A stretch of DNA of 64,000 bases, from assembly GCA_028015205.1 (NCBI GenBank), contig JAPWFG010000022.1:682001-746000 (forward strand), in the 5' to 3' direction. Below the pieces are notes generated by a model. That model saw only the letters and a program-made list of their open reading frames with translations, did not search any database and was not told the DNA's origin. Shown here piece by piece: positions 25,501 through 30,678 of the stretch. The DNA is from Mytilisepta virgata. Taxonomy: Eukaryota; Mollusca; Bivalvia; Mytilida; Mytilidae. The first letter of the stretch is position 1. Every line of letters starts with the position of its first letter. A program made the position numbers and the translations under genes.

Positions 25501-26127
25501 ACATAGATTTTATATTTTGAGATATAATTGTGAATATATCAACCAGTAGGAGACATGATATGTCATATGCAATATTCTTATCAGATTGATTAAATAATCA
25601 CAGAGATTATATACAGACTCCCATATTGAGTCCAAGGGCAAATATGGGTCAAGGGCTGATACCATGGCCAGTATGGAAAGTGGCATGTCGGTGATTTTTT
25701 CATATCTAATTTGGGTCCTTTATGGAATGGAATGGAAATTATTTAAAAATCATGCAGAATTCCCAAAAATGGTCCAACTTTCTTCCAAAAATTAGGTGAA
25801 AAAGGCACTAACCCTTAAGCTTTAGAAAAAGCACTGCATGTACATAAGATATTCATCACAAATTTTCAGGGCCAATATGGATTTTTTAGGCCAAATATGG
25901 GACACCCCTTTCCAGTCATATGTGCCATGCAAAATTAAACATATTACTACTAAATATGTGATTTAAATATTGTTACTTTTCAGACTTCTAAGAATACAAA
26001 CAATAAGTCATCTGAGGACGCACAGGATGGTACAGCTCCCGATACAGTATCTACTAGCCAGGTTGATGTAGTAGTGTCCAGTTCATCTACCATTGACAGT
26101 GAAAATAAAAGCCTCATAACGAAGTGA
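1105..26127 (+). CDS. SPPL2A: Signal peptide peptidase-like 2 (SPPL2A/B type), 3' part, nine exons
   Basis: Intramembrane aspartyl protease of the SPP/presenilin family, which cleaves type II membrane-protein stubs in late endosomes and lysosomes. The exons are 1105-1198, 2970-3077, 7464-7545, 8250-8324, 17159-17218, 19150-19249, 19817-19894, 21744-21904 and 25984-26127. They have GT-AG borders and join in one frame (902 nt; about 300 residues). The spliced protein shows the YD catalytic motif (FLYDIFFVFITPF), the second aspartate (LGFGDIIVPG) and the PAL motif (GQPALLYLVP), in family order and within hydrophobic segments. Phrases such as NGESIMV and GFGDIIVPGLLI look closer to vertebrate SPPL2A than SPPL2B. 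The N-terminal signal peptide and protease-associated domain lie upstream of the window. The C-terminal tail (last 48 codons) is polar and Ser/Thr-rich, and I see no Yxx-phi sorting signal in it. Choosing 2A over 2B is only moderately certain. Confidence 0.93.
1251..1590 (+). repeat. tRNA-like SINE, family S3, degraded copy
   Basis: The head reads 'CTGCCTTGGTGGTCTCGTTG', a diverged pol III A-box region. The body matches the other S3 copies ('CAAGCATGCAGCATGTAGGA', 'TCAGTATAATGTATGGGG'), and the tail resembles '..ACTTTAAACAATAATTGATC'. The B-box segment is deleted. Confidence 0.75.
1749..2046 (+). repeat. tRNA-like SINE, family S3
   Basis: It starts ACCGCCTCAGTGGTCTCGTG and keeps the S3 body (CTGCTTCTCTGCC, AGTCAGTATAATGTGTCCGA, ATCCAGCTGAGCGTGTCGGT) and the tail (GGTTGCCACTGGACATTAAA). 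The B-box part is missing, as in the copy just upstream. Both are in an SPPL2 intron. Confidence 0.8.
2716..2904. mobile_element. MITE M1, 189 bp, TA-flanked
   Basis: The inverted ends CTGTAAATTCAGAAATTATT and its complement (..AATAATTTCTGAATTAACAG) are flanked by TA on both sides (2714-2715 and 2905-2906). This fits a Tc1/mariner-type non-autonomous element. A second copy lies at 24358-24565 in the opposite orientation. Confidence 0.88.
2970..3077 (+). CDS. SPPL2A: SPPL2 exon, IPKLPCC / AIVWAIERHE segment
   Basis: The acceptor is TTGTACAG and the donor GAAAG|GTAACA. It encodes IPKLPCCKSQPEIKS followed by a hydrophobic stretch ending in IVWAIERHE. This matches the family's short loop plus transmembrane helix with a conserved Trp before the WAW/YAW motif of the next exon. 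Confidence 0.92.
3340..3580. repeat. Palindromic dispersed repeat R2, copy 1
   Basis: It opens with ATTCTTACATTGTTTCTAGA and a partial inverted copy of that opening closes near 3510 (AACAATGTAAGAATCTG). A tail with TTTATTAAACCAAAATACCC follows. The second copy is at 24605-24850. Confidence 0.65.
3930..4607 (+). repeat. Hairpin-ended element H1, short copy
   Basis: It starts TAGCTCACCTGAGCTTTTGC and carries three or four core units of about 160 bp, marked by 'GATGTATGGAAGGTCCTTTA'. It ends GGTGAGCAATACAGGCTC..GAGCCTCTAGTT, the same 3' end as the other H1 copies. No coding capacity is seen. Confidence 0.8.
5263..6160 (+). repeat. Hairpin-ended element H2 with tandem core
   Basis: The left end is TATACGCCCGTCAAAATTTT, with a hairpin GTCAAAATTTTGAC. 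The right end is GACGGGCGTATCATG plus a hairpin GCGC-TCATG-GCGC and AGCTGTT. The middle has three units of about 170 bp, each starting near CACATGTC..CCATATCTCAAAAACG. The open frames here (up to 126 codons) only reflect the repeats. The layout parallels H1. Confidence 0.78.
6181..6880 (-). mobile_element. 5'-truncated LINE fragment (reverse transcriptase C-terminal end)
   Basis: On the minus strand, 6494-6871 reads KLTKIRISAHSLAIETGRYS, KPKTPPNERFRKFC and VENEF. This is the conserved C-terminal stretch of non-LTR retrotransposon polyproteins (..RxSAHxLxIExGRYxxPKxP..ERxCxxC..). A frameshift follows VENEF. The 3' tail is a short (TTTGA)n array at about 6186-6204, as many LINEs have. It is dead, and it sits in an SPPL2 intron antisense to the gene. 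Confidence 0.8.
7464..7545 (+). CDS. SPPL2A: SPPL2 exon, YAWVLQD motif
   Basis: It encodes YAWVLQDILGVAFCINMLK and TIQVPNLK, a hallmark stretch of SPPL2 proteins (WAWxLQDxLGIAFCL.. in vertebrates). The acceptor is TTTTCCAG, the donor AAAG|GTGAGT, and it ends in phase 0. Confidence 0.96.
7728..7897. mobile_element. MITE family M3 (CAGTCAAACCTG ends)
   Basis: It begins ACAGGCAAACCTGCTTTAAA and ends TATAACAGGTTTGACTGT, which are imperfect inverted ends. The interior has TAAAGGGCACCTC and TTAAGGGCACTTT. Relatives lie at 28480-28645, 40315-40481 and around 58110-58250. Confidence 0.7.
8250..8324 (+). CDS. SPPL2A: SPPL2 exon with first catalytic Asp (YD)
   Basis: This is an exact 25-codon exon encoding LLILLFLYDIFFVFITPFF. 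The Asp in LYD is the first active-site aspartate of the GxGD protease family. The acceptor is TTTACAG and the donor AAAG|GTAAGT. The following intron is 8.8 kb long and packed with repeats. Confidence 0.97.
9480..10668 (+). repeat. Hairpin-ended element H1, split by a SINE
   Basis: It starts at ATTGTCATCACTTGGCATCT with a GTCGTCCGTCGTCGTCGTCG run. Several core units follow (GATCTTCTTGTCTGAAACCA each), and it ends in GGCTCCTGGGAGCC plus TCTAGTT. A 358-bp SINE (10122-10479) is inserted in the last unit, so H1 is the older insertion. Confidence 0.8.
10122..10479 (+). mobile_element. Full-length tRNA-headed SINE, family S1, with 10-bp TSD
   Basis: The head GGGCGCCGTGGTGTAGTGGT has a pol III A box (TGGTGTAGTGG) and a B box (GGTTCGATTCC), and the anticodon-loop position reads CTACGAA (ACG). 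The body of about 280 bp includes TGCCCTATCGACACC, GGCCGCTCTCGCACCC and GGAGAGGGATTGG. The tail is TAAATAAATAAGTTTAAACT. The host sequence CTGTCCACCA is duplicated exactly at 10112-10121 and 10480-10489, and it is a single copy at the matching point of the related repeat unit near 330-340. A fresh, well-preserved insertion. Confidence 0.93.
11973..12103. repeat. Small inverted-repeat element
   Basis: The left arm AAAAGTGCAAGATAGAGAAA pairs with the right arm TTTCTCGATCTTGCGCTTTC. Two GAGAA/CTCTGA motifs lie between them. MITE-like; no target duplication was identified. Confidence 0.6.
12684..12841. repeat. Foldback repeat around an A-rich loop
   Basis: The left arm (TTCCCCTTCAGGTATGAGTG, AGTTATGGTATTTCTCCACC, GGAGATAGTTAAA) is an imperfect inverted copy of the right arm (TTTAACTATCGAGGGTGGAG, ATTTCTATAACTCACGAGTA, AATTGAAGGAGAA). 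The arms are about 55 bp long. Likely a MITE. Confidence 0.65.
13370..13790 (+). repeat. Minisatellite of about 60-66 bp, left half
   Basis: It has about six diverged units with 'CAGTTAATGCTACAATGCAA', 'TGTTA..CT' and 'AACTGTGGCAAGAGCAAGTT'. The same pattern resumes at 16310-16590 after a 2.3-kb H1 element, so the array was interrupted by that insertion. Confidence 0.7.
13893..16221 (+). repeat. Long hairpin-ended element H1, about nine core units
   Basis: The left end TAGCTCACCTGACCCGAAGG has its own hairpin (CTGACCC..GGGTCAAG) and then a (GTCCGTC)n run. The core has units of about 166 bp, marked by 'AAATCTTCTTGTCTGAAACC' at roughly 14808, 14971, 15140, 15304, 15471, 15639, 15803 and 15970. 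It ends CAGGTGAGCGATACAGGCTC, hairpin, TCTAGTT. No transposase is encoded, so it is non-autonomous. It is the most complete H1 copy here and shows the family limits. Confidence 0.85.
16310..16590 (+). repeat. Minisatellite of about 60-66 bp, right half
   Basis: Units such as 'AACTGTGGCAGAAGTAAGTT' and 'CAAGTTCAGCTAGTGCTACA' continue the pattern of 13370-13790, but are more diverged. Some sequence between 16222 and 16310 also belongs here. Confidence 0.55.
16592..16860 (+). repeat. Hairpin-ended element H3, copy 1
   Basis: It starts TTTTATTATACCCCTGCTCT and ends in the hairpin GTGAGC-AATG-GCTCAC plus AGTA. It shares long stretches with 20752-21045 (GATATTTTGTCACAAGCCTT, CCTGTTTGACGACTT, GTTTATTTTTC, TCGTAAAGAGGG). 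About 265 bp; no coding potential. Confidence 0.75.
17159..17218 (+). CDS. SPPL2A: SPPL2 exon, NGESIMVKVATG
   Basis: This 20-codon exon, in phase 0 on both sides, encodes NGESIMVKVATGETGKSSEK. That is the loop following the YD helix in SPPL2 proteins (SIMVEVATG in vertebrate 2B, NGESIMVELAAG in 2A). The acceptor is TGTTTCAG and the donor AAAAG|GTTAGA. Confidence 0.95.
17526..17664 (+). repeat. tRNA-like SINE S3, left half, split by a later insertion
   Basis: Head and B-box part of an S3 SINE (ACTGCCTCAGTGGTCTCATG ... GCAGGTTTGATCGCC). It stops at CATCTAGGAG, where another element is inserted. The SINE continues at 18365 with TAAAAGCAAAGGACTGG. Confidence 0.85.
17665..18358. mobile_element. 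694-bp TIR element nested in a SINE, 6-bp TSD
   Basis: The ends are CAGGGTTCGCAC at left and GTGTATGAACCCTG at right, inverted with 10 of 12 matches. TAGGAG is duplicated on both sides (17659-17664 and 18359-18364), while intact S3 copies have a single TAGGAG there. The interior repeats motifs such as 'CTTGAAAGTACTTGAAATT'. No coding region is seen. The CAGGG termini recall hAT elements, but those make 8-bp duplications; 6 bp would fit IS3EU-like elements better. The class is unresolved. Confidence 0.85.
18365..18535 (+). repeat. tRNA-like SINE S3, right half
   Basis: It resumes the SINE after the nested element: GGACTGGTC, AGTCAATATAATATGTCC, TTCATATTCATATCATATCA and ATTGCTACTGGATGTTAAAA match the S3 body and tail. 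Confidence 0.8.
19150..19249 (+). CDS. SPPL2A: SPPL2 exon with second catalytic Asp (GFGD)
   Basis: It encodes LPMVFVVPKLGSSLYRVCLD then QPSMLGFGDIIVPG. GFGD is the second active-site motif of GxGD proteases. The acceptor is ATTTCAG and the donor CCAG|GTAAGA. It ends with one base of a Gly codon, completed by the next exon. Confidence 0.97.
19817..19894 (+). CDS. SPPL2A: SPPL2 exon whose 3' end seeds the 32-bp donor array
   Basis: It completes the Gly codon, then encodes LLIGYNHGIDLHINSRRIYY and IATVI, matching GLLIAYCRRFD..YIYYVSSTV in the family. It ends ATAG|GTAAGT. The last 24 exon bases and the first 8 intron bases make up the repeat unit of the array that follows at once. Confidence 0.94.
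19895..20572 (+). repeat. 32-bp tandem array of exon-tail plus splice-donor units in SPPL2
   Basis: This is 21 exact-period units after the true donor at 19895, with GTAAG at 19927, 19959 and so on every 32 bp to 20567. Each unit is GTAAGTGATATA, then TATATAGC(C/T)ACTGTCATAG, so it contains the last 24 bases of the exon and the first 8 of the intron. Twenty junctions, including the real one, read AG|GTAAGT; the one at 20535 is mutated before the GT, and the one at 20567 reads GTAAGC. Units differ by a few substitutions and are interleaved by subtype, which suggests unequal exchange. Any donor after the first would give GGT AAG TGA, a stop right after the exon. Confidence 0.97.
20752..21045 (+). 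repeat. Hairpin-ended element H3, copy 2
   Basis: It starts TTATTATACCCATGCTTCAA and ends GTGAGCAATGGCTCACAGTA, with similarity to copy 1 running on to AAGTAAGCTT. Open frames inside it are read-throughs of the repeat. Confidence 0.75.
21455..21665 (+). mobile_element. SINE family S2 (Leu/Ser tRNA-like head) with 12-bp TSD
   Basis: The head is GGGGCCTCAGTGGCCAAGTG, and the B-box region is TGTGAGTTTAAATCTC. The body is CAGTGGTTCTCTCCTGGTAC..AAATAGCCAAATATGATGAA, and the tail is CCCCAACTAAACAAATAAA. CATGTTATGATA is duplicated at 21443-21454 and 21666-21677. It landed 66 bp before the TTTTCAG acceptor side of the PAL-motif exon of SPPL2. Confidence 0.92.
21744..21904 (+). CDS. SPPL2A: SPPL2 exon with PAL motif
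   Basis: It encodes YGIGMVITFVALELMKTG, then QPALLYLVPCTLIT and the last membrane segment with IRGEVRLLWNGIKTQ. QPALL is the PAL motif essential for activity in SPP/presenilin proteases. The donor is CTCAG|GTACCG. A second GT six bases further on (GTAATT at 21911) would add two residues in frame. Confidence 0.96.
22469..22501. repeat. (TA)n microsatellite
   Basis: A pure TA run of about 32 bp in the last SPPL2 intron. The rest of 21905-25983 holds no exon that I can find. Confidence 0.95.
23051..23152. repeat. Inverted repeat, ATATCGCTTGA arms
   Basis: The left arm ATATATCGCTTGATATCAAC pairs with the right arm GTTGATCTCAAGCGATATTT across a loop of about 55 bp. A separate short palindrome, ATATCACATTGTGTACAGTG plus TGATAT, lies at about 22796. 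Confidence 0.65.
23311..23633. mobile_element. MITE family M2 (GTTGTCTCCCAT ends)
   Basis: The left end has CATTCCC, GGAGTTGTCTCCCATATGTA and GAGTTAT. The right end is its inverted counterpart, ATAACTCTGTAAATGGGAGA..CATGTACCAAGAATGGGGAA. It is about 320 bp long. The second copy is at 58453-58790, where the right end has been amplified into a satellite. Confidence 0.8.
24358..24565. mobile_element. MITE M1, 208 bp, TA-flanked, inverted relative to copy 1
   Basis: The ends CTGTAAATTTGGAAATTATT and GCAATAATTTCTGAATTGACAG are flanked by TA at 24356-24357 and 24566-24567. The interior (ATCGCATTTTGGTCTTAAAT) is the reverse complement of copy 1 (2716-2904). Confidence 0.88.
24605..24850. repeat. 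Palindromic dispersed repeat R2, copy 2
   Basis: AGATTCTTACATTGTTTGCA, AGAAGATTATCAGATTTAT and their inverted copies (ATAAATCTGATAATCTTCTT, AATGTAAGAATCT) frame it. The tail AGATTTATTAAACCAAAATC matches copy 1 at 3340-3580. No gene lies in it. Confidence 0.75.
25984..26127 (+). CDS. SPPL2A: SPPL2 last coding exon, cytosolic tail and stop
   Basis: It follows an ACTTTTCAG acceptor and encodes a hydrophilic, Ser/Thr/Asp-rich tail (TSKNTNNKSSEDAQDG.. ..STIDSENKSLITK) and then TGA at 26125-26127. Such tails vary between species, so this exon is supported by phase, splice site and position rather than by similarity. Confidence 0.82.
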   Translation, partial: TSKNTNNKSSEDAQDGTAPDTVSTSQVDVVVSSSSTIDSENKSLITK

Positions 26128-27151
26128 CTGTCTCGAAGAAAAAATATATCAAGGAATTATGGAAAAATTAAGATATTGTAATATAGAGTGGGTATATTTC
26201 TACAAAGAGTTTTTTTTTTAATGTATAACTACTGGCATTGTATATATACATATAGAATTACATTATAATATATTTTTTGTTCTTTGTCATTTTTTCTGTT
26301 TGAAATTTAAGGTGTTTAGTGACTTTAGTCATGTAAGTGGTTTGTTTTTTTTTATGACTGCAGCCATATCTAAACAGTTTCAGAAATGCAGAGATTGGGG
26401 TGATTTTGGGTTTGTTTATATCAAAACAAAAGCATCCATTTCTATGTTTTTGTGTTATAATTATTTTATTTTGAATTCTTTGAGTTGTTCTTTGTTGTTC
26501 TATTAGATATGTATGGATAAATCCGAAACTTTGAGATACAGTTGAATCTCGTTATCTCGAAGTGCAAGGGACCATGGGATTGGGTTCGAGACAGCCAAAG
26601 TTCGACTAAAAAGGAGCTGGAAATTCTAGAGTTTTTGCACAAGGGAGATAAACAATAAATGACTTTCATATCCCTTTCCATGCTTTCACTGATCGTTTTT
26701 ACTTGTTAGCGTAATCAAATGATTTTGATTAATGATTATTGTCTAAAAAAATTATACTTCACATGTCATTATTCTCAGATAGGTACGAGTAACAATAGAG
26801 ACCCCCTTTGGGGGAAAAATCCTGAATTTATCATTTTATCCTGAAACTGTTTTTAATTTTGATTAGTCTTTGAATGGCGTCTTTAAAATGTTTGATTTTA
26901 GTGAAACTTTGAACATTTACCATTTTTCGGAAAGACAAGAAAATAATTTTTCAAAATAAAATGTTTTTCCTACCCACCTGCCCTATGACATTTTGGGCAT
27001 GTAACCAGAAACACACATATATTTCTTTATTTTCATATTCAAATACAATATGTGTTATTTTTATTGTCACAAATTGTGATAATTACTATGTCAATATATT
27101 CAGTTTGTAAACAATTTGGTTAACTAATATCTTTAAAGCTATTCCTTAATT

Positions 27152-27292
27152 GACAAGGATTACCAATTTTCCTACCGAAGGTCGTTGTTCTGTCCGGGTA
27201 CTCCGGCTACCTCCACCAATAACAACTGGCCGCCGCGAAATAGCCAAATGTGCTGAAAACAGCATTAAACCCCTACTAACAAACAAAACTAA
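27152..27292 (+). repeat. SINE S2, 5'-truncated body
   Basis: Only the body and tail remain: CCTACCGAAGGTCGTTGTTC, TCCGGGTACTCCGGCTACCT, ACTGGCCGCCGCGAAATAGC, and an A-rich end with TAACAAACAAAACT. Confidence 0.85.
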
Positions 27293-27568
27293 AAAGCTAT
27301 TACATATCTATAGGTATTTTCAGTCAGTGTTTGTAATATGACTTTGAATCAAATTTCGGCAAAACATTCATGATTTAGAGAAAAAAAACGTGCAATTAAG
27401 AGGAGTTTCTATACAATTCAATATGCAATTATCAGGAGTAATTAATATAGACTATATGGTAAATGGTTTGGTGTTTAAAAATCTTATGTAAATAAGAGGA
27501 ATATTCTATAAACAGATATCCAATTAAGTGTAGCTTAATGTACTTAGAATTTTAAGTAAATGGCATGT

Positions 27569-27905
27569 ACTTTCTTAAGGATGCTCGCTGGTCATGTTTT
27601 GGTCTTTTTGTCAGATTTTCGGAATCCTCAGGTTTTATCCATTTCTTAAACATGAAAGTTTTTGCCCATGAACCCCCACTTTTTCTTTTATAATTCAATC
27701 ATAATATATACCTTAAAATGGTATTTGACAAAATTTTATGAAATCCTTTTTATTTTTTCATACATCTTTGAGAGACTGAAGTTGTCAATGCAAAGACAAT
27801 GAAAAATCCAGAGAAAACTCATTTCCTGCAAATTTTCAAGGCTTTATTGCTCTAAAATGAGCACATGAACCTATATTTTTTTCTTGCTTATTTGTTTACT
27901 ATTCA
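27569..27905 (+). repeat. Dispersed repeat R1, copy 1
   Basis: It begins TTAAGGATGCTCGCTGGTCA and ends TTGCTTATTTGTTTACTATT. It is nearly identical over about 330 bp to 51564-51892 in the same direction, and a more diverged copy lies inverted at 40790-41003. Unclassified. Confidence 0.85.
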
Positions 27906-28479
27906 TATGTTCTCTCAAACTAAAACACCTATTTCAAATCCTATTTATTTCCTATTAGACCAGCGATCATCCTTAAAACCTAACTTGCTGTGTGGGAGGT
28001 TTCTAAGAACCTGCAGTGTTTTTTTTCTAGTCACACATGTTAACTTAAATCATATTTATATTTAACTTTGTTATATTTGTTGATGATGACATTATAAGGA
28101 TTAAACTTCTAACAGACTTAGGGTTGTGGTTACTTAATTCCAGTATTTTTTTTTGGACTCTGAATCTGAGTAACATAGCCTAGGTAATATTTTATCATTC
28201 CTTGCCTTTTGAAACCGAGGTCATAAGAATGAACCCTTCTTTGCTAAGAGGTTTGTGTGACTTCAGTTTTACAAACATAAATAGGTTCTTACACAAGATC
28301 AAAGTGAAGACAATTTTTGTTAAATTCAAGTCTTTGCCGAATGAAGTGCAGTTGAAGATTTTTCGGTGCTTCACTTTTGAACAAGTGAAAGTACCGAATA
28401 CTCGATTTTTTAGAAATCATGCATCTATTATTAATTCATTGGGCACAGCTGAACGTCAACCCCCACAAATACGTTAAAC

Positions 28480-28645
28480 CCATGTTCAAAGAGACCAATG
28501 AAAAGTGCCCTTTACAAGCAGATACCATTTACACAGAGGTTAATTTTACAAGCTTTATTCAAAATAGGGATATTTTACAGTGCCCTTTACAGACAGTGAT
28601 TTGCTTTATTCATGTGCCTTTTAAAGCAGGTCTGACTGTAGATTA
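28480..28645. mobile_element. MITE M3, degraded copy
   Basis: It contains AGTGCCCTTTACAAGCAGAT and TACAGTGCCCTTTACAGACA, and ends AAAGCAGGTCTGACTGTA, like 40315-40481. The left terminus is eroded. Confidence 0.6.
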
Positions 28646-28867
28646 ATGCCATTCATCGTTGAGCAGATTTTAGAATTGTCTGAAATTGATTACACATGCT
28701 TTAATTGAACCTTTGATACAAACAATTAGATTTTGAGTCATAAATAAAGGAATAAACATTGATAATGGTGAAATGAATATTTATAGTTAATGGTACGTGT
28801 ACATATTAACCATTAACTTTGAAATCTAAACAAGAGTTTAAGAATGCAGTGTCAAATAATAAAGTTG

Positions 28868-28966
28868 TTAACATTTTTCGTACTCTTTGATAAGATTTCT
28901 AAAGCTGTTTGAAGCTTTTGTGTTCTGGAAACAGACCTGTCCTCCTCCTCTGTGGAACTGTGGTTT
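28868..28966 (-). CDS. DNASE2: DNase II exon 8 and stop
   Basis: It encodes KPQFHRGGGQVCFQNTKASN, SFRNLIKEYEKC and then TAA (28870-28868). RGGG..C and a C-terminal Cys a few residues before the end fit the family. The acceptor is CATATTTCAG. Confidence 0.95.
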   Translation of the reverse strand, partial: KPQFHRGGGQVCFQNTKASNSFRNLIKEYEKC

Positions 28967-30645
28967 CTGAAATATGGACAAGTGTAAGTGATTTGAAAAA
29001 ATCTTTTTTTAATTTTTTCTTTTTTTGTAAATTTATTTTCCAGTACCTTAAAATACAAGAGAACTGCAATTATTATTCCACTAAAACCTCACACACAAAC
29101 AGATTATCTAGATAAGTTCAGACATGTCTCCCTGTTGACTCGGAAGCTCGCACGTTAAAAATCTGGCTAAGAGTTTTGGGTTTGTACAGATTGATTGTTG
29201 CTTAACGTCCAGTAGCAAATATTTCATGCTTCTTCAGGAAGAGAACCAGTTCAATATATCAAACAATTCAAATAGTTGTGGAACGGGAACAAATTTTGAC
29301 TGCCACTGTAAAAGGAGGATGGTTGAGTAGGGTCGGATAATTTAGCCTTCTGTGGCGGCCAGTAAACTACTCTTTCGAAAACTGCAAAAAGGGTCTTTAG
29401 CATGCAGGGAGCGTTTCATTCTCTAAACACGTCACCCACTACGATCCACGGTCATGCTTTCCATATTATGACCTGACAGGCTTAGTACAGAGCATGGATC
29501 ATATTTATATACATGTATCATATCAACATATTCTGATATACCTTTAATATTAGTAATTATTGACTAACAATAGAATATCAGCCTAAATATGATAAAACCT
29601 GTCAATACAATACAAAATGTCAAAGTAAGCCAATACGACACATACCCGTCCAATATGCCGTATTGACTATTGGACTGCTTAGGCATTAAAGGATCATATT
29701 GGACTAGTCAATACGACATATTTTACTGGTTAGTCAATATGACTTGCCTCGGACCAATAACTAAGCCAATATGGAAAACCTTACGCAATAATACTATATT
29801 ACTGCTGGGCCATAAACAGTAAACCATCCATCCATAATAAAGCCTTCATTTTTTCCCCTTTTACATGTTATATTGAAGACACTAATGTTATCTGTGTATT
29901 ACATATGTGTTTAACATGCTTGCCTCTTGACACCCCCAATATATAATAAGTTCCCTCAGTTATGTATTGAATTACCTGTGTGTTAAGATCCCCAATACAC
30001 AACCAGTTCCTTCAGTTTGGAGTATGTTGTTTTAAAGATATTATTTGTGTGTTGAATTGGTGTTATATACACCTGTCTATTAATATCCTCAATACACAAC
30101 CGGTTCCCTCAGTTCGGAGTGTGTTGTTATAAAAATATTAATTATTTGTGTACTGAATTGGTGTTATAACAAGACACCTGTCTTTTGATATCCTCGATAC
30201 ACAACCGGTTCCCTCAGTTTGAAATATGTTCTCTTAAAGGTATTATTTATTTGTGTATTGAATTACCTGTCTATTGATATCCCCAATACACAACCAGTTC
30301 CCTCCATTTTTTGACACTGCCCATTTTGAATGGTCTTTAGTTGTGTTGAAACTGATATCCCCGGAAAACTTTATATTTTCAATATTATAGACCTGTTCAC
30401 AAATTTAAAAAAATATATTAGGTATAAAATGCTGATGGACGGAAATCAGTGTTCTAGTTAGGTCGATAAAAAACGGACCTGCACCCTGTCCCTATTTCAG
30501 TGTGTCTTTTGGTTCTTCTATCTGTGTCTTCGTTAAGTACGAAATTTAAAACAGTAAAAAAGATGTTTTAATAAAAAGAAGTGAAAAAGTGAAAAGTCTA
30601 AAAGAGAATTAGATACACGTTTTTTCAATGATATATATTTTTACT

Positions 30646-30678
<33 letters not shown>

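Larger units (their letters stand above)
26128..28867. other. Convergent intergenic region: SPPL2 3' UTR, repeats, DNase II 3' side
   Basis: The 2.7 kb between the SPPL2 stop and the DNase II stop on the other strand contains no further gene I can support. An AATAAA at 26654-26659 is one possible SPPL2 poly(A) signal among several. It also holds a degraded Tigger-like end (TTGAATCTCGTTATCTCGAA at about 26543), an S2 SINE body, an R1 repeat and an M3 MITE. Confidence 0.7.
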
